Assembly: GCF_963576675.1 (NCBI RefSeq)
Contig: NC_088914.1
Coordinates: forward strand, 81,900,441 to 81,964,440
Length of the DNA stretch: 64,000 nucleotides
Source of the DNA: Euphorbia lathyris
Taxonomy: Eukaryota > Streptophyta > Magnoliopsida > Malpighiales > Euphorbiaceae
Direction: 5' to 3'
Part shown: positions 1 to 12,664 of the stretch, piece by piece
How the letters are laid out: each line of letters starts with the position of its first letter
Position numbering within the stretch: position 1 is the first letter of the stretch
Made by a program: the position numbers and the translations under genes
Notes under the pieces: generated by a model
Told to the model about the DNA's origin: nothing
The model's database searches: none
The model's input: the letters and a program-made list of their open reading frames with translations, nothing else

Positions 1-915
1 CCGATGCAATTCATTCTTCATCATTTAGACTATTCCGGATATTCGTATGAGTCCCTTTTTTTGCAACCACACATATCTATAGATTTACGGACAAAATTAA
101 CTTTTTCCGCTCTTGTTGATACCGAAAAAAAGTATAAACGAAAGAAGTATGACTAAGAGATATAGATCCAATGGAAAAAGAACTCTGATAAGGTATATAT
201 AGATTTCAAACCAACAAAAAAAATATAAATATGAAGTTAAAAACTAAAACTAAAACATAAATGATTTTATTCTTTATCCTCTAAGAAAATCTGAATAGAA
301 TGCTGAAAATATAGGCGGATATAGAGTAGGGCCTGGAGGGACCTAGCTCCCCGGCCGCCGAATCCACCTCTATCATGGATGGTTTCGCCTCCGAGGCTGT
401 TGGAACTACTACTATGGATGGAGTCAAGCTCTCTGTTTCCAACAAATTAAAATTCATAGTAATTTATTAACTCATTGAATTTGTATTTAATTACAAAATC
501 AAATTTGATTTGATAATGCTATGTTAGATTTTTGAGAAATTTGTTCAAAACGATTAAATCTTAATTTTAATTTTGTGGTCTAAATCTAGCTTAATTTTGA
601 AAGTATTTTATCCAGATTCTTATTACATGTACACTTGTTGAAAAACAAAATTAAAAAAGTTTTCTTATAAGTAATTGGTTCATAGAAAAATCCAGGGAGA
701 TATCAAATCCAACCATTTGTACCCTCTTTTTATGATTTGAAATCCAATGACATAAATGGAATTAATTAAAAATATCCAACTACTGTGCAATATTTCAAAC
801 AGTCAACCTTTATCGCCCAGGAAAAGAAAAAAATGATATTAGAAGAACCAAAAAAGAAATAAGCCATGTGCTGAGGTCTTAAAAGGAAAATATACCTCAT
901 TGCACGTTGAGACTG
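1..915. other. Non-genic upstream flank of the UGT gene
   Basis: AT-rich sequence without a convincing open frame. A short GC-richer patch near 310-380 (ending in a CCGAATCCACCTC-like string) resembles the end of the MITE seen at 48388-53788 and may be a worn copy. The last few hundred bases should hold the promoter of the downstream glycosyltransferase. Confidence 0.5.
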
Positions 916-923
916 TATAAATA
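916..923 (+). promoter_or_regulatory. TATA box of the UGT72-like gene
   Basis: TATAAATA lies 63 bases before the chosen ATG at 986, a usual spacing for a plant promoter with a short leader. The match is by eye; the transcription start is not seen. Confidence 0.55.
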
Positions 924-985
924 TCTGATCAATCTCCAAGCAAACCAAGCTAATTTTTTAACGCAAAACTAAACCTTCTTCAGCC

Positions 986-2616
986 ATGCAAAACGCAAGA
1001 CCACATGCCGTTTTACTCGCCAGCGCCGGCATGGGACACCTCATCCCCGCCGTTGAGCTCGGAAAACGCCTCATCACCCACCACAACTTCACCGTAACTA
1101 TCTTCGTCGTCTCCACTGATCCCTCCACCGCTAAGTCTCTTCTTGAATCACCGTATCCAAAACTCACCGTTTCGACACTTCCTTTTGTAGACATTTCGCC
1201 TCTGGTTCAACCTTCCGACGATATCGTCACAAAAATAATCGTCCTAATGCGAGAGTCAATGCCGAATCTCCGTTCTGCAATCTCCGTTATGAAGTTCCGG
1301 CCGACGGCTTTAATTGTCGACATTTTCGGAACTGAAGCTTTTCCGATCGCCGACGAGTTTAGCATGCTGAAATACGTTTTCGTTACTTCCGATGCACGTT
1401 TTCTTGCTCTGACTGTATATGCTCCGGCGGTGGAGAAAATGGTGGAAGAAGAACATGTTAAGCAGAAAAAACCGCTCCGATTACCCGGTTGTAAACCGGT
1501 TCGGTTCGAAGATACGATGGAGGTGTATCTGAAAATGGATGATCGTGTTTACGATGAGTATACACGATTAGCGCGGGAAATACCGACGGCTGATGGGATT
1601 TTGATGAACACGTGGGAAGATCTAGACCGTTTAACTATTGAATCTCTGAGAGATCCGAAAAAGCTAGGAGATGTGGTTCGGGTGCCGATCTACCCAATTG
1701 GACCGCTGGCTAGACCGGCTGAACCGGTAGTTGGGAAGGGGAAACATGTTATGGATTGGCTGGAGAGTCAACCCAGTGAGTCAGTGATTTATGTCTCGTT
1801 TGGAAGTGGCGGGACTCTGTCAACTCGGCAAACTATTGAACTTGCATGGGGTTTGGAACTCAGTAAACAGAGGTTTATTTGGGTGTTTCGACCACCACTG
1901 GACCATGATGCATCCGGGTCATTTTTCACTGTAAGTGATGAATCTGAGGCTTTAAAAAGATACTTGCCAAATGGGTTTTTGACCCGAATACAAGAAGTGG
2001 GACTCGTGGTCCCTACGTGGGCTCCACAAAGTGAGATCCTCGCTCATCCGTCGGTTGGTAAGAAATTTTATACTTTCTTCATCTTATTATATCTTTCGAT
2101 TTTCTATTGAACTAGTATGTATTTTCCTTTTTTATTGATCGAGTTCATTACCGCAATTCACTGTAAAACTTATTTGCGAAACCTCAATATTTATCCTATC
2201 ATAACTAATTATCCAAAAATTGTTCTAAATTTTTGTTAATAGGTGGATTTTTAACACATTGTGGATGGAACTCAACTCTTGAAAGCATTACTAATGGGGT
2301 GCCCATGATTACATGGCCATTGTATGCTGAGCAAAAAATGAATGCTACTCTGCTAGCAGAGGATCTGAAGGTAGCCGTCCGATCAGAGAAGCAGCCAACA
2401 GAGTCTGTGATCGGAAGAGAGGAGATAGCAATGATGGTAAGAAAGATTATGGAGGATGAAGAAGGAGAATCAATGAGGATAAAAGTGAAAGAATTGAAAA
2501 ATAGTGGAGAAAACGCATTAAAGAAAGGTGGTTCTTCTTATAATTCACTGTCTCAAGTCGTCGAAGAATGTGAATATAGTTTGCGTTGCCTCACGGCAAA
2601 GGCTAGAGGTGCTTAA
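986..2616 (+). CDS. UDP-glycosyltransferase, UGT72-like (two exons)
   Basis: Family-1 UDP-sugar-dependent glycosyltransferase that should move glucose from UDP-glucose to a small phenolic acceptor in the cytosol. Exon 1 is 986-2057 and exon 2 is 2243-2616. The 185-base intron starts GTAAGA and ends AG, and the junction restores a glycine inside the PSPG box (HPSVG/GFLTHCGWNS). The joined product is 481 residues, normal for the family. The N-terminal motif GMGH supplies the catalytic His (H18), and the partner Asp is D112 in VDIFGTE. The PSPG box runs from W345 to Q388 with HCGWNSTLES and a final YAEQ, all key positions intact. N-terminal wording (PHAVLLASAGMGHLIP) is that of UGT72 enzymes, whose known substrates include monolignols and hydroquinone; the real acceptor cannot be read from sequence. 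A broken paralogue lies at 45834-48383, so the two probably arose by local duplication and were pushed apart by transposons. Confidence 0.9.
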
Positions 2617-3630
2617 GATAGAATACATTTTTACCAACTTGTAAAATGTTTAATATGTATTTTTTAATGGCAACTTCATTTAAATGTTTTAAATCATTAA
2701 TAGATATGGATGTAAATTGGATGGATGGGGATTAGATTCCCCATATCCCCTCCTCGACATATTAAGAATTTTATGATTCCATCCCACCCTTCCGAAAATC
2801 TTCGTCCTCCACATTTCCCCTCTCTCTCTCTCTCTTTATATATAAAACTTTTTTTTCAATCTCTTGGTATTTGACATAGTATAACGATAAAAATATTAGA
2901 TTGAGTTTAGTGGCGAAAAGAAACAATAGAATTGATCTAATCTAATAACTCTAAAAAGAATCACAAAAAATATATAAAAAAATAAAAAATAAATGTTAAA
3001 CGGAAATTAATTGACTTTTTATTTTTATTTTAATAATTCTTTTATTTTTATATTTCATTATTAACAAATTTAAAATTTAAAATATAAAAAATATACTAAC
3101 CTCATGTAAATAAATTTACAATTTTAAAATATTTTTTTATATAGTATAAGTAATTCGTTATATAAAATTTCAGATTATTCATTAAGTAATTAAGTTTATT
3201 TAAATGAATATAATAAAACAATTACAACTATATTTTATGAAATTTAAAATATACTAGTATTATATTGCATTCGGGTACTTAGAATTAAACATCTAGTGAA
3301 TTATTTGTGCACTTTGAACATTTTTAGCAGAGGATCGCAAAAACTTAACACATTATATTAAAATGTAATATTTTATTAATTTAATTATTCATATCATTTT
3401 TGACAATTTTTGTTAAAAATGTTTTAATAGTAAGTAATTTTAAAAGTTGTCATAATAGTCTTCATAAATCATTACTTTATATATAATTTATTTAATTATA
3501 AATATTATCAACTAATAGTAAAAGGAGTGAGACTCATAAAAAAATGCACCAATAGTAATCAAATAAATCTTTTTTTTATATTAAAAAAAGTGTGACAATG
3601 TTACCAAAAATTGGCAACCTTTTTTGATAC
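2617..3630. other. Gene-free AT-rich spacer
   Basis: Downstream of the UGT gene. It holds a short CT microsatellite at about 2819-2835 and otherwise AT-rich sequence with no open frame or repeat structure that I can support. Confidence 0.5.
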
Positions 3631-3812
3631 TACAGTAAAATCTCTATATAGGAATACATTTGGGACCGGACTATTTGTATAATAATTGGGAGGTTATTAC
3701 TAAATAGAGTTTGGTTATAGAGGTTATTACCAAGTTAGGATCAAGTTTTTTTTTTATAACAAAATAGAGGTTATTCTTATATAGAGTATTCATATATAGA
3801 GGCTTTACTGTA
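3631..3812. mobile_element. Short MITE with TACAGTAAA termini
   Basis: The left end TACAGTAAAATCTCTATATA is matched in reverse complement by the right end (CTATATATAGAGGCTTTACTGTA read backwards), giving an inverted repeat of about 20-25 bases around a 180-base element. The interior repeats AGAGGTTAT motifs. No coding capacity. Superfamily not settled. Confidence 0.6.
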
Positions 3813-3981
3813 CTATCATTTTAATAATAAGCATTTTTCTGAAAGTTGTCGAATCTAATACTAGCATTCTTTTAAACACCATTTATTGAAGATGCTCTAA
3901 GCCGTTGTATAGTGATGGTATAACAAAGCAAGCTGGCAACTTGAATAAATTAAAAATTAAGAACGCTCAACCACTCGAGTA

Positions 3982-4570
3982 AGGGTTAAGGTGCAAAAAT
4001 ACCCCTAACGTTTTGGGTCAGGAGCAATTTTACCCCTAACATCTAAAATGGTGCAATTTTACCCCTAATGTTGTAGCCAAGAGCAATTTTACCCCTAACG
4101 TTGATAAATTGGATCAATTTCAGACACTATTATAAAATACAGTCTTTCTTTTCTTTATTTTGCACCAATTACATATCAATTTGTTCTAAAAAAAGATATA
4201 ATGTTTTTTGTAATTTAATAATAAAATTGGAGATTAATATTTATAAATTCGGTGATTTTTTTGAATTTTTTATGTCTAATTCGTACAAAAGACAGTATAT
4301 TTCTAATATTTTTTTCTTATTTTTTTCACATCCCAACATATGTTTGTGATTTGTTACTGATAAAATAACGCATGTGTGAAGTGTAGATGACAAGATTCAT
4401 GACCGAGAAGACAATTTGATGAATTTTTTCTCAAACTGACCCAAATTTATCAACGTTGGGAGTAAAATTGCTCTTGGCTTCAAACATTAGGGATAAAATT
4501 GTACCATTTTATTAGGGGTAAAATTGTTCCTGACCCAAAACGTTAGGAGTATTTTTGCACCTTAATCCCT
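3982..4570. mobile_element. Long-TIR non-autonomous element, copy 1
   Basis: Starts AGGGTTAAGGTGCAAAAATA and ends with its near reverse complement. The inverted ends are about 130 bases each and contain three or four repeats of an ACCCCTAACGTT-type unit. The AT-rich core holds no credible gene. The core is in the opposite orientation to that of copy 2 (10225-10807). A third, half-lost copy is at 46745-47070. Confidence 0.8.
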
Positions 4571-4837
4571 GAGGTAAATATTGGAAGTCGTCGGCTATAT
4601 TATTGGATGCTCAACGCAACATAAAATATACTTAAGCCACCACATGCCTATGTAATCTCCAAATAAATCAAAATTAGTTATTTTCCAGGTGATATGATAT
4701 GTTTAACGATTATAAAACATAAAAAATAATTAGAGAGAGTCGTTAGTGTAATGTGCAGAAATGCAAATACATTTCATAAAAAAAAATACAAATACCAATA
4801 AATTAAATTTAATGATATTTTTAGCCTAAATTATTTT

Positions 4838-5125
4838 GGGCCCGTTTGTTTTACCTACTGTTTGCTGTTGCTGTTTGCTGTTTATTGTTACAGTTTGCTG
4901 TTTGCTGTTGGAAAAAGCTGCTTTTCCAAAAAGCAGAGATTCTCTGCTTTTGTAAAAAGCTGCTTTTCAAGTGTAAAAGACAAACAGGAGGTCACTAACC
5001 AAACACTTAATGCTGCTTTTCAATTGTAAAAGGCAAACAGGAAGAGCCTAACCAAACACCTAAAACTCTGTCTTTTAAAATGAAAAGGCAAACAGGAGGT
5101 GAAAAGTAGGTAAACAAAGTTAGAG
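4838..5125. mobile_element. hAT-like MITE
   Basis: Begins GGGCCCGTTTGTTTTACCTA and ends near GTAGGTAAACAAAG, an inverted match over about 14 bases. The interior is full of CTGTTTGCTGTT and AAAAGCTGCTTTT repeats and of CCAAACAC phrases, a composition typical of plant hAT-derived MITEs. No target-site duplication confirmed. Confidence 0.5.
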
Positions 5126-6070
5126 TTCACCGGATTCATTAATCTATTTGAACCGTATCTATTCTTTATAAAAGTTTTCCCCATGTATAATGAAACTCGT
5201 GATTTAAAAATTTATAAAAATGGTCTATATTTTATGAATTTTGCAGTTAAAAAATATACAAGTCAATTTTTCGATCAAATAATATTTGTAGTTTAATTAA
5301 TTTATAAAGTTATTAGATTTTGAATATTGAATAATTTGCAAAATAAATTATTTTAATTGTTTCAAATTGCTCATTTTTTTGGATAAATAGTCGAGATAAT
5401 AATTTTGGAAGGGATGACTGAGTTTATAAACAATAAAAGATGTAAACTCTATTTACAAACTTTGAAATCACGTGAATTATCTTTATAAATCTGTCGAATC
5501 ACAAAATTTATTTTTATATTTTTCTCTAAAAATACGTTTGGAAGTATAATATTGTTTTTAAGATATAGAGATGATATCGTTTATTGTAGGAGGCATAAAT
5601 TATTGGATATTCATACACGTGCTTTGCTCTTAATTACATGGCCATGACCATGTGCTGACTATGATATTGTACTAATTCAAGAGTGAGTTTAGGGATGGTT
5701 TAGAAGAAGCTTCATAGAAGGTTTTGAAAGCACGTTTAGGAGAAGGGACCGTCATACAAGGCAATTTTTAATAAATTTGAATTTGACTTCAATTACACAC
5801 AATAAGACTTTGGAAAAACGAGAGAGTCACATGGTCAACCTTCCACCAATTTCCTCAATTTGAAGCATCCTTATAAACATTCAAAATAACATTTCAACAT
5901 TTGTAGAAAAAAAGCATTAGAGAGGTTAGAAAATTCGTCGATAAAAATAGATTTTACCTGTTATTATTGTACTCTTCACTTTTTACATATGTTTCATCTA
6001 GTTTATCTGATTACCAAACTTTCAAATTATGACACATAGACTTGGGAAGTCAAAAGAATGTTGACTTGGA
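5126..6070. other. Gene-free AT-rich spacer
   Basis: No open frame with protein-like content, no RNA gene and no repeat structure recognised before the copia relic that follows. Confidence 0.45.
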
Positions 6071-6074
6071 GTTT

Positions 6075-6850
6075 TACGAGCATTGCTTTTTCAGAAATCA
6101 CAATCTGGTCAGTTTTCGCACTAAGATCCATAGTTCAAAGTGTCCTTTGGAATGCATTCCTTCTAATTTGTGGGGTCCATCAAGGTATCATCCATTAGCG
6201 GTACGAGGTACATGTTAACCTTCATTGATGATTATTCTATAAAAAATATGGGTTTTTCTTTCATCCAAATAAGAATGATGTGTTTGAAATATTCAAACTG
6301 TGAAAACTATGATTGAGAAACAAATTGGGAGACAAATCAAATGTCTCACGACTGACAATACTCTTGAATATATTTATGAAACAATCATCGAGAGAAATCA
6401 GAATATGTTGTCTAATGCTGGTTTGGAGAAGGCGTTTTAGGCTGAAGCCGTTGATACATTGCTATCTTGTGAATCGATTTTCATATGTATCCCTCGACAT
6501 GAAAACACATGAATACGTGTACTTTGAAAAACTTTGTGATTATTCTATTTAAAAGTCTCTGGTTGTCCTATGTATGTCAATAATGGCAATAAAATAGAAT
6601 CTAGAGCTAGAAAATTTATGTTTATAGTCTATGGTTTTACGATAAGGGTTATAGACTTGGATGTCATATTTCAAGAATGATTGTTATAATTAGGATGTAA
6701 AATTTGATTAATCAGTTCTGAAACACTCGAACGGGGGATGTTTTGTTTTGAATGATGCAGGTCCTTCCGAAAGAACTGAAAATTTTATTTGGTGAACTTG
6801 CAACAAAGCAAAATATTGTGTGTGTTAGTTGTGATAGCGAAAGTGTTATA
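6075..6850 (+). pseudogene. Ty1/copia integrase relic
   Basis: Conceptual translation across frames shows decayed pieces of a copia integrase in the right order: the DLWGPS-like phrase near 6160, TFIDDYS near 6215-6240, a KQIGRQIKCL..TDN phrase near 6320-6360, a SNAGL..AEAVDT phrase near 6410-6460, then RARKFMF..GYGF and KGYRL-like phrases near 6600-6660. Many stops and shifts separate them, so it is long dead. No LTRs are visible, so it is an internal fragment. Family membership comes from motif order; lineage not assigned. Confidence 0.7.
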
Positions 6851-8825
6851 CATTTTACAAGGATTAAGAACTCATTTGTTTGTTGGAAAATATTCCTAAT
6901 TTTTCGGTTTTTGTTTGCTTAGAAAAATAAGTCAACCGAAAATTTTAGGTATGTTAATAGAAAAATTTATGAAGAAAGTGAGAAAAATATTTTATCGTTT
7001 TGAAGAGAGTAAAACATTTTCCTAATCTTTGGAACTCTACTCAATTACTTCTTACCCTTTTAAAAACAATAGTCATCCACAACTTCTTCATATTTTTCGG
7101 TGTTGTAGCCAAATACAGAAAAATATTTTATTTTCCAATAAAAAAATTTCCTGATCCAAAATTTGAAATAGTTAAAAAGTCTAACTTTCCAAATTATGAT
7201 GTAAACAAGGTCTAATTTTACAAATCAACTAAACTAAAAGTATTTTTTGATCGAACAAATCACAAATAATGTCTAATTTTACAAATAAACTAAACGGCAT
7301 AAACCATAGATATGGTTTGTAAATTTTTAAACCAAAATACTATATTTTTAAATGTTTAGAGAGACAAAACTCCAAAAATGATGATTTTGAAAAATAAAAA
7401 AATTTGGTTCTATAGTAAATATAATACTAAAAAACTTCAATTCTTGAAATTTTCATTTTAAAGCAAAATCAACCAAAAAATGACCGAAATTACTAACAGT
7501 GTCAGCCGTAGAATTATTTTTACTCCAAAAAATGCTACAAATACCAGATCGTTTTAAACGTAAAATCGCATGAGTTTTTTTTTTTTTTTTTTAACTTATC
7601 CCTTCAAAATTTTAAGGGCAAATCATATAGGTAAAAAATTACTATGGTCCAAGTCGAGGAATTTCGTTAATTTAGTAGTTAGAGTGCACTTTTTGTTGAT
7701 CTTTTTCTGATGTCACTTCAGTTGACCTTTTTTGCGTATTAACACTGCAAGTGCAAGTGGTTTCGGTTTCCTTTCCAGCAGCCAGCGACTTGATCAATGC
7801 TAATTAATACCCATCAATTCAGACATCATCCTTTTTTCTATAATCATCCAAATCAAACATTTCATTTTGTCTATATCGCGCTTGTTTTAGCTTTTCGGTA
7901 TTTTTAGATTTTTATTTTGAACAAACCAAAAATATAACGGTAGATTAGGTTTATAAAACAGTAGCAAGAGATCTTGATTTCAAGTACTTTAGAGTCACAA
8001 GTCGCTTTTGGGTTCAAGCGATAGTTATGTAAAAACTACGTTAATTGAGATTCATTTAAAGAGTGCCTAATAAGTTTCATATCAAATATCAGATAAATTA
8101 TATATATAAAAAATAATTATTAGAATTGTTTTACGAAACGATAGTCTTTTTCGGGGTTTTTTTGTGTGAAGAACTTTTTATGATTTCTGTTTGTATTTAT
8201 TTGATTTTTATAAAATCTTCATTCATATTTCTATAAAATACATATATTTATTAACGTTATTTCGATCTCTATAATACCACATCAATAAAGATTATTTTTA
8301 TTTTTATTTAGTTATTTTAATTATTTTTTATATTACACTTTTTATTCTTATAATTTTATTTTGTAAAAAAAAAAATCCACATTACACATTTTACATACTA
8401 ATAATAAATAATCATAATTTTATCAAGCCGTTAACCAGCAACTAATAACGAAAAAATCAACTAACTGCTAAATCAAACATAATGTTGTTAGAAAACAACA
8501 AAAGCTCTCAAATCAAATTAATTGGTTAACAAATTGAAATTATGAGAAAATGAAAGAACACCCTGATTCATTTTTGGATCAACCAGCCATTTAATGCAAT
8601 TTTTTTTTTCTTTTTGATGAAACCCATTTAATGCAATTAATAAATCATGGCCCATTTAATCTAATTTATATTATTTGTTTTAAATAATTGAAAATGCTAT
8701 TATTGTGCCTGTGAAACTTGAAGACTTCAAAAATTGTCATTAGCAGAAACGTCAACTTTGATGAAGAAGCTTTTTGGAATTGAGAGCAGAACAAAGAAGA
8801 AAAGAAACAATTAATTGGACATTCC
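6851..8825. other. Gene-free AT-rich spacer
   Basis: Contains a run of about 18 T at 7576-7593 and scattered low-complexity A/T. Short frames here have AT-driven composition and no recognisable motif. Around 8395-8480 there is a phrase of AACTAATAA/AACCAGCAACTA type like that at the right end of the 10011-11098 element, possibly a degraded MITE. Confidence 0.4.
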
Positions 8826-8826
8826 A

Positions 8827-9690
8827 TCATTTCAGTAAAATACTCCGCTCTTTTGATTTTAGAGTGTATACCCATGTTTTTCTAGAGTGGTCATCTATAA
8901 AAGTCACAAAATAATGAGCACCACCAAGTGACTTTAGAAATGGACCACATAGATCTGAGTGTACCAAATCTAATATATTTTCCACTCTAGAAGGAGAGGA
9001 ACTCTTGAAAGCAACTCTGTTTTGTTTTCCGGCCAGACAGTTAGCACATTTATTTAAATTAACATTATCCAATCCAGTCAGAATATTTTTCTTGGCCAAT
9101 GTTGTCATGCCTTTCTCGGGCATGTGTGCGAGGCGTCTATCCCACAATTCAATTGCGTTTTCATTCTCCACTGCGTTGATCGCTTCTTGGGAAAGCTTTG
9201 TCTGTATAAGATACAGCCTTGAATATTTTCTGCCTCTTGCAACCACCATCGAACCTTTGGTGAGCTTCCATTGGCCATTGCGGAAGGTATTACAGAAGCC
9301 TTCTTCATCAAGCTTGTCTACGGAGATCATATTCAGGCGCATATCTGGAACATGCCTGACATCTTTCAATACTAACTTCATGTCATTCTCAGCTTCTAGG
9401 TGAACGTCACATTTTCCCACAACTTTGGAGAAGTTGTCATTTTCCATCCTTACAACACCAAAATCTCCTTGTGTGTAAGATGAGCAAAATTCCCTTCGAG
9501 GCGCGGTATGAATAGTAGCACCACTATCAATCACCCAACTAGTTTCTTGGGTTACAAGATTGATAATATCAGCATCGTAGACAATATTGAACTCGGCAGC
9601 AACATTTGTTCGTTCGTCATCGGTACTGTCATCTCTCTTTTTTTCCTTGCCTTTGCTTTTCTCTTGCTTGAGCTTCGTGCAGAATTTATG
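8827..9690 (-). pseudogene. Ty1/copia protease-to-integrase fragment
   Basis: Reading on the minus strand, an open stretch of about 235 codons runs through the copia protease active site (DSGAT, with a W-V-I lead-in), the gag-pre-integrase zinc region (LWDRRLAH.., then CANC), and into the integrase core (LDLVHSDLCGPF, then TFIDDHSRKTWVY). A further stretch upstream, to about 9690, encodes the end of gag with Lys/Glu-rich residues. The similarity stops abruptly at about 8830 inside the integrase, and gag's zinc knuckle, reverse transcriptase, RNase H and both LTRs are absent. It is better preserved than the relic at 6075-6850 and lies in the opposite orientation, so the two are separate insertions. 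Confidence 0.85.
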
Positions 9691-10010
9691 TGCTTAAATG
9701 TGAGCAAAATAAATGTAAATTACTATTCAATTTCGGCAACTTTAGACTTTTGTTCTACATCTTAATAACTTATTAATTGGATTTGAATATGCCAAATTTG
9801 ATATTTTTATGAACATGTCATTTTAAAGATTTTTCATTCTCAACATTTAACAAAGTTAAAGAAAACCGACAAATGTAGCACCTACAAAAAAAAATTGTTT
9901 TAAAATGATAAAAAAAAATGTTTAAAAATGATAAAAAAAAAAAACTGAAAATGTATATCATATTACCATAAAGCAATGTTAAATGTATTTGGTCATTCAC
10001 TCTTAGCTTT

Positions 10011-11098
10011 AGGAGTGTTTGTTTCAAATTTTAAGCGTTTAGCGTTTTACTCTAAAATGCAGGAAATATAGCGTTTGATTAGATATATATAATCGTAACA
10101 TTTAACATTTTTTCTGGAAATTGCAGCGTTTTAGAGCATAAATATTTTGTAATTATTTGTTATTGACAAAATTATCATTTTTTATTTGGACAAAATATAT
10201 TTATTCTTTAGCATTATTTCTATTAGGGTTAAGGTGCAAAAATACCCCTAACGTTTTGGGTCTGGAGCAATTTTACCCCTAACGTCTAAAATGGTGCAAT
10301 TTTACCCTTAACGTTTGTAGCCAAGAGCAATTTTACCCCTAACGTTGATAAATTGGATCAATTTCAGAAATAATTCATCAAACTGTCTTCTCGGTCATGA
10401 ATCTTATCATCTACACTTCATATATGCGTCATTTTATCAGTAACAAATCATAAACATATGCTGGGATGTGAAAAAAATAAAAAAATATATTGTCTTTTGT
10501 ATGAATTAGATAAAAAAAAATTCAAAAAATTCACCGAATTTGTAAATATTAATCTCCAATTCTATTATTAAATTACAAAAAAACATGAAATTCTTTTTTT
10601 AGGATGAATTGATATGAAATTGCTGCAAAATAATGAATAAAAATATATGTGTTTTATAATAATATCTGAAATTGATCCAAATTACCAACGTTAGGGTAAA
10701 ATTGCTCTTGGCTATAAACGTTAGGGGCAAAATTGAACCATTTTAGACGTTAGGGGTAAAATTGCTCCTGACCCAAAACGTTAGGGGTATTTTTGCACCT
10801 TAACCCTTTCTATTACATGGTTATCGAAAGAATAATGTTTTATTGCATTCAATAATTTTTTATTTTTTTATTAATTTGTGTAACACATTTTTTATTTTAT
10901 AATTTATTTGTTAATTAATTTAAAACATGTTCATATTAGACATTTTAAATACTAACAACAACAGTTCAATATAATTTTACAAACGCTAATAATTAAACAG
11001 TTAATAATAAACAACTAACAATAACAGCAAACAGTTTACTGCAACCGCAAATAGTTAACAGCAACAACTATTAGCTAACAGCTGAATCAAACAGATCT
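10011..11098. mobile_element. hAT-like MITE split by a second element
   Basis: The left end (TAGGAGTGTTTGTTTCA) loosely matches the reverse complement of the right end (TGAATCAAACAGATCTA). The right arm is rich in AACAGCAAACAG phrases typical of hAT-derived MITEs. The long-TIR element at 10225-10807 is inserted inside. The pairing of the ends is imperfect, so boundaries are approximate. Confidence 0.45.
10225..10807. mobile_element. Long-TIR non-autonomous element, copy 2
   Basis: Same family as 3982-4570: AGGGTTAAGGTGCAAAAATA at the left and the mirrored phrase at the right, about 130-base inverted ends with ACCCCTAACG repeats. It is flanked by a direct repeat TTCTATTA (10218-10225 and 10808-10815, sharing the boundary base), which fits a 7-8 bp target-site duplication. 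The core is non-coding. Confidence 0.85.
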
Positions 11099-11887
11099 AC
11101 ACAACTATAGAAAAAAAACTGAAAAATATATATCGTATTAGGATAAGTATACAAACACCAAAGTAGAGATTATGCTTACTTTGTTTTTAACAAAGTAAAC
11201 ATTATTTTGTGTGTTTTCACCATTATATTTGCACTCCATCTTCTAATGGTGGAAAAAATACTTTATCAAAATAAAGTAAGTATAGAAGACATCCAAACAC
11301 CAATATTATCTTATGATTTTACAGGATTTACGAAGACATTTTTGTAAATTAAAATTTTATAAATGCGGGTATGGATTTGCTATATCTGTGAAAGACAAAT
11401 TCTTCCACAAAACTTCAAACTTTATATGTTTTTTATTTTTATTTTTGTAGAGGATGAGTTCCAATATAAACCTTCCTACCTCTAATTTTAGAGGTGTAAC
11501 AACTTATATGTTAAGTCAAGTACAAATGGAATAAAATAACTGTTGGAATTTCGCTTTGAATGTTTATCGTATGCAAATGGAAAAATTCAAGAAATCCAAG
11601 AATTTCAGGGGCACTAGCACGAGCAAAAATGGTTGAAAAGTCTACTGTTTGAAAAAGAGTAAAACGACTCGAAATCTCATGAGCTAATCCAAAATCACCT
11701 ACTCGATTGAAAAGAATAGCTTTTATAGCTGCTTTATCCGCCTGAAGTCATGTAAACCAGAAATGAATTAACAAATATGAAACAAGACCTACAAAACTAG
11801 ATTAAATGAAAAAGTAAATTTACATATTTAAACTTATTATCCAACACATTACATATATAAACTATTTATTTATGATTTTTTCAAAAT

Positions 11888-11928
<41 letters not shown>

Positions 11929-12660
11929 CAACATAGAAATTGCTTACTCTTCCTTCTATCTTTCTTTCTTAGTTTCCAAATTTGGCACTTCATTTTTAAT
12001 TATTGACTCATATATACGTAAAAATATTTCTTCTTGCAAACTTGACACTCCGTTTTTTAGTATTTTATACGTTTTTCCCTGGATAATACTTTCCACATAT
12101 GATTTTACTTCGCATTTTCGCAAACTACACGAAACCTGCGAAGAGAAATACTATTTCGCAGAATGAGTTTTTCTTCACAGTTTTCGCAAACTCCAAAGTA
12201 AATTCATGTACTGAAGTAGTATTTACCTTTGCAGTTTCAGGAAAATGTGAAGTGATATATTTTGTTATTTGCCTAAAATATGCATACATAAACATGTACA
12301 ATAAAATGACATAAAAAAAACATAACATTATCAAAATTTACAGTAACATTGCAACAAATTTTAAACCACAATAATGGCATGAGCACCAATGCATCATAGT
12401 AAACCCTAATTGGAGTGCTTCCATAACCCTAATTTTATCTCTTTAAACATATTCTCCCTCAATTTCCTAAAAATGGACTCTCTCTTTAGGCATGAATTTC
12501 TAAAAGATGGCCCCATCAGATTACTCGATGGTGGACTGACCGTTGAAAAACGGCCAGGCCACCCGGCAGACCGAAACTTTTCCTCGGTGACTTCTTTAAA
12601 AAGAAGTCAAGAAAAGTGCTGAAAAATAATAATAATAAAAAACTCCTCCTCCACAAAATT
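11099..12660. other. Gene-free stretch with AT microsatellite
   Basis: Holds an (AT)n tract at 11891-11927. Around 11170-11285 an imperfect palindrome (CTTACTTTGTTTTTAACAAAG and, further on, AAATAAAGTAAG) looks like a small MITE related to sequence at about 47582-47655 in the UGT pseudogene intron. No coding region is supported. Confidence 0.45.
11891..11927. repeat. (AT)n microsatellite
   Basis: Uninterrupted alternating AT of 37 bases, about 18 units. Confidence 0.95.
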
Positions 12661-12664
12661 AAAA

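Noticed and set aside
986..2110. UGT gene ending as a 374-codon intronless protein
   Set aside because: The frame runs into an intron at 2058. Using the GT-AG intron to 2242 completes the PSPG box exactly and gives a normal 481-residue enzyme.
4101..4349. 82-codon frame
   Set aside because: Lies in the AT-rich core of a long-TIR element; Phe/Ile/Tyr-rich with no motif, expected by chance.
12410..12622. 70-codon frame ending in KRSQEKC
   Set aside because: No recognisable family, no promoter or splice context, in a stretch of transposon remains.
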